Source of the DNA: Holosporaceae bacterium 'Namur'
Lineage (GTDB): Bacteria; Pseudomonadota; Alphaproteobacteria; Rickettsiales; Midichloriaceae
Direction: 5' to 3'
DNA: 5,526 bases
Assembly: GCA_014116815.1 (NCBI GenBank)
Contig: JACGYV010000051.1
Span: forward strand, 1 to 5,526
This document shows, one piece after another, positions 1 through 5,526 of this stretch. The translations under genes were made by a program, and so were the position numbers. The notes under the pieces are model-generated. The model did not search any database, had not been told where the DNA came from, and saw nothing but the letters and a program-made list of their open reading frames with translations. Position 1 is the stretch's first letter. Each line of letters starts with the position of its first letter.

Positions 1-25
1 TAAAGAATTTTTAGAGTATTTTTAA
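1..25 (+). CDS. C-terminal end of a probable Phd/YefM-like antitoxin (partial)
   Basis: Only the last seven codons are visible. Reading from base 2 gives KEFLEYF and then TAA at 23-25. The other two forward frames are closed by stops at 1-3 and 12-14, so this is the only frame that could carry an upstream gene into the window. Antitoxins partnered with this kind of PIN toxin often end in an acidic and aromatic tail of the type 'EFLEYF' or 'DFKEYM', and they lie immediately upstream of the toxin. Here the stop is 4 bases before the toxin ATG, the tight spacing expected for translational coupling. The antitoxin would bind and neutralise VapC and repress the operon. The call rests on seven residues plus position, so it is tentative. 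Confidence 0.45.
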
Positions 26-29
26 TAAT

Positions 30-401
30 ATGAAATATATACTTGATACCCATATTTTATTATGGTGGCTGAATGATGACAAAAAATTAGATAGTAATAA
101 AAAGAAGATAATAGCGAATCCTAATAATCTAATATTTATCAGTGCTGTAAATATTTGGGAAATAGAAATTAAGAAAGCATTAGGGAAGCTAGTAATACCC
201 GAATCATATATAAAAACTTGTATAGAAACTCAATTTACGGAATTACCGATTACTATAAGTCATATATCATATCTTGCAAAATTAGATAATCATCATAATG
301 ATCCTTTTGATAGATTGCTTATATGCCAGAGTCTTGCTGAGAACTGTATATTGATAACAGAAGATAAAATTTTAAAAAACTATAATATTCATTGTTTATA
401 A
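30..401 (+). CDS. vapC: VapC-like PIN-domain ribonuclease toxin of a type II toxin-antitoxin module
   Basis: A complete 123-residue protein, the normal length for a single PIN domain. It begins MKYILDTHILLWWL, the typical opening of the Sll0205-like PIN subgroup, with the first catalytic aspartate at D6. The second acidic residue is E44 in NIWEI. The third site is D91 and D94 in the signature NDPFDRLLICQ, and the fourth is D112 in LITED. All four acidic positions that bind the metal ion are therefore present, so the nuclease looks intact. Members of this family are Mg2+-dependent RNases that cut tRNA, rRNA or mRNA when freed from their antitoxin; the target here cannot be told from sequence. 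The start at 30 follows the presumed antitoxin stop by 4 bases. No strong Shine-Dalgarno sequence is seen (only AGAG at 13-16), which fits translational coupling. The PIN assignment is secure; activity and partner identity are inferred. Confidence 0.9.
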   Translation: MKYILDTHILLWWLNDDKKLDSNKKKIIANPNNLIFISAVNIWEIEIKKALGKLVIPESYIKTCIETQFTELPITISHISYLAKLDNHHNDPFDRLLICQSLAENCILITEDKILKNYNIHCL

Positions 402-663
402 CATGCTAAGGTAATAAGAAGGAGTCTTCGGGAGAGGAAACTTTGAAATGTTGTTTGGTAAAAGTTAATATTATCTATATTCTTTAGAAACATTATCTTA
501 AAGAAACAATTATACTTAAAACTTTATATATACCGAAAGCATAGTCTTAAATATATGATTTAAAGTAAAGGATAATCATTTAGTATTAATAAAAGTGTGG
601 TTGCTTGTTTAAAAGCTATAAAACAGTGTTTTAAGCTATATATGATAAACATCAGGTTAGTAT
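402..663 (+). other. Non-coding spacer between vapC and the large gene
   Basis: About 260 bases with no credible gene on either strand; every reading frame is broken by frequent stops. Most of it is extremely AT-rich, as expected for a Rickettsiales spacer. Two parts stand out. One is a GC-richer block at about 421-445 (13 of 25 bases are G or C), which could be the remnant of a decayed gene or element. The other is the repeat/hairpin at 613-640 just before the next gene. A weak palindrome at 546-565 has no T tract, so I see no intrinsic terminator after vapC. A promoter for the next gene should lie here. The best -10-like hexamer is TATGAT at 641-646, but it has no matching -35 at normal spacing, so I do not call it. 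Confidence 0.7.
613..640 (+). promoter_or_regulatory. 8-bp direct repeat overlapping an imperfect hairpin upstream of the large gene
   Basis: AAGCTATA occurs at 613-620 and again at 633-640, exactly 20 bases apart, about two turns of the helix. The same stretch also folds: AGCT (614-617) and TAAAAC (619-624) pair with GTTTTA (628-633) and AGCT (634-637). This gives ten base pairs with a single bulged A at 618 and a three-base loop. It ends 26 bases before the start codon of the nucleotidyltransferase/TPR gene and borders a TATGAT hexamer at 641-646. Possible roles are a repressor operator or a leader-RNA structure controlling that gene. No run of T follows, so a terminator is unlikely. The repeat is seen directly; the function is inference. 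Confidence 0.35.
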
Positions 664-3600
664 ATGCTTGCTGCTCATTCTGCAAATAAATTGGATTCTA
701 CAGTTCAAGATACTTCCAACGAAGCGAGCATCAATACACAAATATATAAAATAGTTAGAAGCTTATTTATAGGTGAGCAGTGTAGAGAGCTTAGGGAGTA
801 TTTAGAGTCAGTTAATATAGGTAAAGCTTCAGATAAAAAATGGGATGGAGTATTATTTAATAATATTAAAAGAGCAGTTGAGGAATACAATAAGGAAGAT
901 GGAATATTCTTAACATATAAAGGAGAAGAATTAGCAGAAAAAGCATATAACTTTGTTATAAAAAGATTGGAACAAGAAAAATTTAAAGCTACAGAAAGAG
1001 CGAAGAAGTTATGTGAAAATATAATAAACTTTAATGCCAGGTTGAATAAATTAAGGTTGCAGGAACAAGAGTATGAAACTGAACTTAAAAGATTAGTTTA
1101 TGACTATACCTTAACTCCTTCTTTTGAAATAGGTACTAACTTAATAAAAATATATAAAGCTCTTGGGGATTTATATATAGATATAGGAAGGGTATCAAGC
1201 AAAGCAGAAGATTATACAGATGCAGCAATATTCTACCAATATGTATTAAGTATGGTAGAAAGAATAGAACAAGAGGATACAACTAACCAGGAGTTAGACA
1301 ATTACAAGGTTCGGTCATTTAAGCAGTTGGAGGTAATATGGAGAGAACTTAGTGAGCTAGTATGTATTTCTGGAAATAAGGAAAGTTCTATTCAATCAGG
1401 GTTAGTCAGACAAGAATCTAAAGATAACAGGGCTTTTTTAAAGAAATTAAGAAAAAAAGCAGAGCAGAAAGTAAAAGAAATAGATGAAGTATCATTAAAG
1501 AAAGAAGAAACTGAATCAGCATATGAATCAGAAGAATACTTTACAAATGAAACTAGGGGATTATTTGAACATATAGCTGAACAAGTTAAAGGCTTTATAG
1601 CAAGAATATTTAAAGAGTGCGAGGAAGTGATAGGTGGGTCTCCTTGCAAATATAGTGTCATAGGGCTTGGTTCATTAGCACTAAATCAGTTTACACCATA
1701 TTCAGATTTAGAGTTTGCAATACTTACTGATAATAAAGATTATAAAATTAACAGTAACCCAAAAATTCAAAATTATTTCAAGAACCTAAGCCATTTAGTG
1801 CATTTTAAAGTTATTTGTTTAGGAGAAACTATAATACCAACCAGTAAATATAGCATTAATTTAGAGAGTTTTGTATGTAGAGGGTTTAACTTTGATTTAG
1901 GGGGTAAAACACCACTAGGCAGGATAGAGAAGGATAAGCCTTATGAATTGATACAAACCCCTGAAAAGATGGCAGAGTATTTAGATGAAAAGTATGCTCA
2001 TGTAGATAAAAACTTACCATATATACTAGAGGCTAGTTGTTTTATTTATGGGGAGCAAAGTTTATTTACTAACTACAGGAAGAAAGTTAGTAAATATTTA
2101 AATAAAGAAAATGAAAATGGAGTTCCGAATTTTAAACTTAGAACTTTAAAAAGGCTGAAAGATGGAGTGGAAGAACATAAAATAAATGATTTGCTAAATC
2201 AGAAAGAAATTATAAAAGTTAAGAGTGATATAGATAATTATAGGCCTGAATTAATTGAAAGTACAACAGAAGGGAAATTATTTGATGTCAAACAAGAAAT
2301 ATATAGATTGCCTGACAGATTTATATATAGTTTAGCATTATTTTTCGGTATAGAAGCTAAGAGTGCATGGGATGCAGTAGATAAATTATATCAAAAAAAA
2401 ATTATTGGCATTGCACAAGAAAATAGAAGCGCTCAACATCATCTAAAATATGCGACTAGCTTTGCAACAATTTTAAGGCTAAGAGCTTACTTGCATTATG
2501 GGCAACAAAAGGACTCAATAGATATATTATCTGTTGATCAAAAAGCAGGAAACCCACAAATAAAAGGAGGATTTAGTTTATATGATAGAGAATTAGAGGA
2601 AGGAGGAGCTTTATTTAAATATTATTATATTGCTTTCCCTCTCCATAAAAAATTAGATGAATTTTGTAGTAAAGAAAATGTCTTATTGGATCAAAATTTT
2701 TTATCACGATTAAACTTTTTTAAAAAGGACAATATAAATACAGGTTTAATATATAAGCGCTTAAGTAAGTATGAAAAAGCGGTTACTTATTTTCAAGAAG
2801 CTGTAAAAGAAACTCCAAATTCTTTACTTGCATTAGGGTATCTAAGCCATATTTTAGAAATTAATAATGATCCACAAGCTTTTAAATATACTAGTCTAGC
2901 TATTGCAGAGAGTGAAAATCAAAAAGACAATGTTAGTCTAATTATTAGTTTAAATAGAATGGTTTTATTATGTCTAAAAGGTTCGAATTATGGAAATGCA
3001 AAGCGCAATATTCAAAAAGTACTTAGATTTTTTGAGATATATAAAGTATCTGGAAATATGTATAATTTGCCGGAAAATCTAATAAACTTATTTTACACGA
3101 ATTACTTTCAATATGCTGTTTTACTGAGAGAACAAGGGGATTATGCTGCAGCAAAAAGCTGTTTAGATAATATTAAATTGTTATCTGAAGTTAATTTAAG
3201 TAATAAGTTCGATAATATATACTTAAATAATGAATATGCCCTTATGTGTAAAGAATTAGGAGAATATGAGAAAGCAATAAAATATTATCAAAATATATTA
3301 CATTCTTTAAAAGCAATATATGGAGAATACAGTGTCAGTGTAGCTACGGCTTTGCGTAATTTAGCAGCTTGTTATACTGACTCGAAGGATTATAAAAATG
3401 CCAAATGTAATATAGATAGGGCTTTAGAGATTAGAGTATATTTTCATGATACTACCTCTTTAGAAGTAGCAAGCTGCTATAAAGTTCTAGGTATTATATT
3501 AAGTCACTATAATGAAGATAAAAAAGCAATAGAAAAATATTTAAAAGCATTAGAAATTTATGATAAATACTTAAGTAATGGTCATATGTATACTGATAGG

Positions 3601-4788
3601 GTTGAAGTTTTTAATAATCTTGGAAGCATTTATTGTAAAGAAAGCTATATAGAAAAGGACTATAAAAAAGCTATATCTTATTTTGGCAAAGCATTAAAGT
3701 TCCATAAAAGGTGTCATGAAAACTATGCTGATCTAAAGTATGCTAATATTCTTGGTAACATGGCGATGTGCTTAGGGAGGGAAGGAAATAGTGCTTCTGA
3801 AGCTGTCAAGAAATTTACTAAGGCTTTAAATATATATGATGTTTACCAAGTAGGTGGAAAAGTAATCAATTACCAAGATAAATATAATATTGTATTGTCA
3901 CTAAGTGCACTTTATTACAAACAACAAAACTACTCTGAATCAAAAATTGTATTGGTAAAAGCTATATCTTCAATTGAAAAAGATGGTTTCATACAAAAAA
4001 GTGAGCATGACTCTTTATTAAAAGATATTATTAAAAAGATTCATGAAAATATGAGGATAGTTGAGGGAAAATTAAGTGGTTATGATATTGGCTTAAGCGA
4101 GAGATTTTCAAATATTGAAAACAAAATTATAGCTGCATTTAGTGAGTTTAAATTAAGTTTAAGCTGCAATGATATTAATCTGGCGATAGAAATCTTAAAT
4201 CTAAAACAAGCTGATTTAGAAGAATATTGTGAATCCCACTTAAGCATTATGAAAACTGATCTTGAATTTATAGATAAAAGATGTTTGATAACATTAGATA
4301 AAAAAGGCATTGCTATCTTAAGAAAAAGAGTACAGCAACTCAGCGATCAGAGTTTAAAACTTCATACTAAAGTAGATCCTAAGCTGGTATATGAAGCAGA
4401 AGATTTACTAAATAAAATAACACCACAAGAAGATGCTTACAAACAAGGAGGCATGCTTGAACATATAAAAGGAAAAGAAAAAGATGATATAGTTAAACCA
4501 AATAAAAGCCCTAAAGAAACTAGGTTAGAAAGAGTTAGAGATAGATTACTAAGAGAGATACAAACTAAAAGAATAGAACCAGACATAAAAAAAGTTGAAT
4601 TAAAGGTAATTGGTACTGCAGAAGAGATAGAAGAATGTTTTATAGAGTTAGGTATTAGCAAAGAATCATTTAAGGTAGAAGAGCAGGAAAAAAGAGGAGA
4701 TAGTAATCAAAGAAGTAAGGTGTATCTCAACATCAAAGCCTTAGAGCAGATAAGAGAACAGTTAAGGAACAAAGAAATAGGTAAATAA
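664..4788 (+). CDS. Giant DUF294/GlnD-type nucleotidyltransferase and TPR-repeat protein
   Basis: A 1374-residue protein with no signal peptide and no membrane segment. Residues 1-330 are mostly helical, with a TPR-like pair near 164-200 and a lysine/glutamate-rich coiled coil near 255-285. Residues 330-470 form a nucleotidyltransferase domain: GLGS (334-337), then ten residues, then DLE (348-350), the GS-x10-DhE metal-binding pattern of the GlnD/DUF294 group. It continues with LGE (386-388), the block DLGGKTPLGR (411-420) and LIQTP (429-433). Residues 545-612 (from YRLPDRF on) look like the helical domain that follows such catalytic domains. TPR-type helix pairs fill about 690-1105, for example 857-890, 893-925, 936-970, 980-1015 and 1070-1105. 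The C-terminal 90 residues hold a small beta-alpha-beta unit. Such proteins may transfer nucleotides to proteins bound by the TPRs; the substrate is unknown. The ATG follows an in-frame TAG at 658-660 and a weak AGG at 654-656. A 4.1-kb open frame suggests the gene is under selection. Confidence 0.85.
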   Translation: MLAAHSANKLDSTVQDTSNEASINTQIYKIVRSLFIGEQCRELREYLESVNIGKASDKKWDGVLFNNIKRAVEEYNKEDGIFLTYKGEELAEKAYNFVIKRLEQEKFKATERAKKLCENIINFNARLNKLRLQEQEYETELKRLVYDYTLTPSFEIGTNLIKIYKALGDLYIDIGRVSSKAEDYTDAAIFYQYVLSMVERIEQEDTTNQELDNYKVRSFKQLEVIWRELSELVCISGNKESSIQSGLVRQESKDNRAFLKKLRKKAEQKVKEIDEVSLKKEETESAYESEEYFTNETRGLFEHIAEQVKGFIARIFKECEEVIGGSPCKYSVIGLGSLALNQFTPYSDLEFAILTDNKDYKINSNPKIQNYFKNLSHLVHFKVICLGETIIPTSKYSINLESFVCRGFNFDLGGKTPLGRIEKDKPYELIQTPEKMAEYLDEKYAHVDKNLPYILEASCFIYGEQSLFTNYRKKVSKYLNKENENGVPNFKLRTLKRLKDGVEEHKINDLLNQKEIIKVKSDIDNYRPELIESTTEGKLFDVKQEIYRLPDRFIYSLALFFGIEAKSAWDAVDKLYQKKIIGIAQENRSAQHHLKYATSFATILRLRAYLHYGQQKDSIDILSVDQKAGNPQIKGGFSLYDRELEEGGALFKYYYIAFPLHKKLDEFCSKENVLLDQNFLSRLNFFKKDNINTGLIYKRLSKYEKAVTYFQEAVKETPNSLLALGYLSHILEINNDPQAFKYTSLAIAESENQKDNVSLIISLNRMVLLCLKGSNYGNAKRNIQKVLRFFEIYKVSGNMYNLPENLINLFYTNYFQYAVLLREQGDYAAAKSCLDNIKLLSEVNLSNKFDNIYLNNEYALMCKELGEYEKAIKYYQNILHSLKAIYGEYSVSVATALRNLAACYTDSKDYKNAKCNIDRALEIRVYFHDTTSLEVASCYKVLGIILSHYNEDKKAIEKYLKALEIYDKYLSNGHMYTDRVEVFNNLGSIYCKESYIEKDYKKAISYFGKALKFHKRCHENYADLKYANILGNMAMCLGREGNSASEAVKKFTKALNIYDVYQVGGKVINYQDKYNIVLSLSALYYKQQNYSESKIVLVKAISSIEKDGFIQKSEHDSLLKDIIKKIHENMRIVEGKLSGYDIGLSERFSNIENKIIAAFSEFKLSLSCNDINLAIEILNLKQADLEEYCESHLSIMKTDLEFIDKRCLITLDKKGIAILRKRVQQLSDQSLKLHTKVDPKLVYEAEDLLNKITPQEDAYKQGGMLEHIKGKEKDDIVKPNKSPKETRLERVRDRLLREIQTKRIEPDIKKVELKVIGTAEEIEECFIELGISKESFKVEEQEKRGDSNQRSKVYLNIKALEQIREQLRNKEIGK

Positions 4789-4838
4789 AATATAAGGAAA
4801 ATAGGCATATACCAACTCATTAAGACAAGGAGTAAAAA

Positions 4839-5435
4839 ATGCGGCAAAGTTCAGAAAATATCTCTCAATCTCAGCAACAGATTATAAATGATGAAATATT
4901 AGCTTCACAGTTACAGGTGGAAGAACAGGAGAATAGGCGATTAGAAGAATTAGATGAAAGAAGTAAGAATCAAGAAGAGGTTAACAAAGAAACAGCTGAT
5001 AAAAAGCGGTTAGAAATTCTTAAAGCTAGGAAAGAAGACATTATAATAAGGATGGATAAAAGTGATTATAATGCACAATTAGAAAGAGAACTTGAAAATA
5101 TAGAAAAGCAGATTGAAGAAATTACAAAAGCTTTACTCAAAGATAAAGATAAACTAAATAGCGAAAGTATGGTTGGAGAAGATGAGCTAAGCCAAGCTAT
5201 AGACTTATCGACAATGATATTTTCAAAGGAAGAAGGAGATAAAGAAAACTTAACGAGCAGTACTACTGAATTCAAGCTAAGTAGGTTACATAACCAGATC
5301 AATACGGAATATGCAGCAGTATTAAGCTCAATTTTACCAAAAATACACATGAGAAGTAAAGTTTATGCTGAAAGTATGTTACAAGTCCCGCAGGAAGCTA
5401 CTGATCTTGTCCCGAATTTGTGGAGAAGTAGTTAA
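4839..5435 (+). CDS. Charged coiled-coil protein of unknown function, 3' end replaced by an insertion sequence
   Basis: A 198-residue hydrophilic protein that I do not recognise as a named family. A strong ribosome site, AAGGAG at 4827-4832, lies six bases before the ATG, and an in-frame TAA at 4833-4835 rules out an earlier start. The first 15 residues are rich in Ser and Gln. Residues 18-115 are glutamate/lysine-rich helix, likely coiled coil (for example AQLERELENIEKQIEEITKA). There is no signal peptide or membrane segment. Residues 18-29 (DEILASQLQVEE) fit the spacing of the ubiquitin-binding MIU helix (DxxLAxxLxxxE), which may be chance. The gene starts 50 bases after the large nucleotidyltransferase gene, on the same strand and with no terminator between, so the two are probably co-transcribed. 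The terminal repeat of an IS3-family element appears to begin at 5402, so residues 188-198 and the stop are IS-derived and the native protein was probably longer. Confidence 0.7.
   Translation: MRQSSENISQSQQQIINDEILASQLQVEEQENRRLEELDERSKNQEEVNKETADKKRLEILKARKEDIIIRMDKSDYNAQLERELENIEKQIEEITKALLKDKDKLNSESMVGEDELSQAIDLSTMIFSKEEGDKENLTSSTTEFKLSRLHNQINTEYAAVLSSILPKIHMRSKVYAESMLQVPQEATDLVPNLWRSS
5402..5425 (-). repeat. Putative terminal inverted repeat of the IS3-family element
   Basis: Read on the plus strand from 5402 it starts TGATCTTGTCCCG and ends GTGGAG. Seen from inside the element this becomes a terminus ending in CA, as IS3-family ends do. The spacing of the TG, CCC and GTGGA blocks resembles ends of the IS150 group. 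The matching left repeat is outside the window, so the boundary could be off by a few bases. Confidence 0.5.
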
Positions 5436-5526
5436 GCAACTTTGTAGTAGTAATATTGCTCAAAATTAGTTGGAGAGCAATAATATAAATTAGAATGCCT
5501 ACGTTTTCTATTGTAAAATATCTCTA
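5432..5526 (-). CDS. IS3-family transposase OrfB, C-terminal 30 residues (partial)
   Basis: Read on the minus strand from base 5524, this frame gives a protein end that starts EIFYNRKRRHSNLYYCSPTN and closes FEQ-YYYYKVA, with its stop codon at 5434-5432. The pattern FYNR-x-RRHS-x-L-x-Y-x-SP-x-x-FE is the hallmark C-terminus of IS3-family OrfB transposases, just after the last catalytic glutamate of the DDE integrase core. The usual glycine after HSxL (as in LGY) is replaced by tyrosine here. The protein cuts and joins the ends of its element. The N-terminal part and the catalytic residues lie outside the window, so whether it is intact cannot be judged. Its stop codon overlaps the convergent stop of the coiled-coil gene (5433-5435). 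Confidence 0.85.
   Translation of the reverse strand, partial: EIFYNRKRRHSNLYYCSPTNFEQYYYYKVA

Larger units (their letters stand above)
5402..5526 (-). mobile_element. IS3-family (IS150-like) insertion sequence, right end only
   Basis: The right edge of the window is the 3' end of an insertion sequence that continues past base 5526. On the minus strand it encodes the end of an IS3-type transposase. It finishes about 30 bases after the transposase stop, at a sequence with the layout of an IS150-group terminus: TG at the tip, a CCC block ten bases in and a GTGGA block about eighteen bases in. The other end, the rest of the transposase and the target duplication lie outside the window. The exact tip at 5402 is inferred from resemblance to IS150-type ends. 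The element seems to have inserted into the 3' part of the coiled-coil gene. Confidence 0.7.

Noticed and set aside
381..386. Perfect TATAAT hexamer near the end of vapC
   Set aside because: It lies inside the coding region with no -35 match at 16-18 bases, and such hexamers are expected by chance in DNA this AT-rich.
448..468. Small ATG-started frame after vapC
   Set aside because: It ends after six codons and has no similarity or conserved feature.
546..565. Palindrome CTTAAAT / ATTTAAAG as a terminator after vapC
   Set aside because: Only about seven mostly A-T pairs with a bulge and no following T tract on either strand. It is too weak to call.
705..890. Minus-strand open frame of 61 codons inside the large gene
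   Set aside because: It is antisense to strong coding sequence, has no recognisable motif or ribosome site, and arises from the codon pattern of the real gene. The same applies to minus-strand frames at 1392-1661, 4080-4310, 4437-4661 and 5066-5350.
4675..4960. Shared words VEEQE and RS(K)xxx between the end of the large protein and the coiled-coil protein, suggesting duplication
   Set aside because: The resemblance is limited to short Glu/Lys/Arg-rich words and does not extend into an alignable segment; low complexity explains it.

Overview
The window looks like part of an accessory or mobile region from an obligate intracellular alphaproteobacterium, most likely a Rickettsia or a close relative in the Rickettsiales. 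This rests on strong AT richness, AT-ending codons, the gene types (a VapC-type toxin, a very large nucleotidyltransferase/TPR protein, a coiled-coil protein and an insertion sequence) and loose, non-coding spacers. The assignment comes from composition and gene style, not from a database match. Other AT-rich endosymbionts remain possible.

Layout from left to right. Bases 1-401 hold the tail of a type II toxin-antitoxin module: the last residues of a probable Phd/YefM-like antitoxin (stop at 23-25), then a complete PIN-domain VapC toxin (30-401). Bases 402-663 are a non-coding spacer with a short GC-richer block (about 421-445) and, near its right end, an 8-bp direct repeat that overlaps an imperfect hairpin (613-640). 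Bases 664-4788 encode a 1374-residue protein. It has an N-terminal helical region, a GlnD/DUF294-type nucleotidyltransferase domain with an intact GS...DxE motif, a following helical domain, a long series of TPR repeats, and a small C-terminal domain that resembles the DUF3970 pattern. After 50 bases and a strong Shine-Dalgarno sequence comes a 198-residue charged coiled-coil protein (4839-5435), probably in the same operon.

The right edge is the end of an IS3-family (IS150-like) insertion sequence. Its transposase runs on the minus strand and leaves the window, and only its last 30 residues are visible (5432-5526). The element's terminal repeat appears to start at 5402, inside the downstream gene. 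The last 11 residues and the stop codon of the coiled-coil protein would then be IS-derived, so that gene has probably lost its original 3' end.

Functional picture (inference): the nucleotidyltransferase/TPR protein and its coiled-coil neighbour may form a two-gene unit acting on proteins of the host cell or of the bacterium. It lies beside a toxin-antitoxin module and an insertion sequence, as is common for horizontally moving Rickettsiales islands. I see no tRNA, rRNA, CRISPR array or convincing intrinsic terminator.
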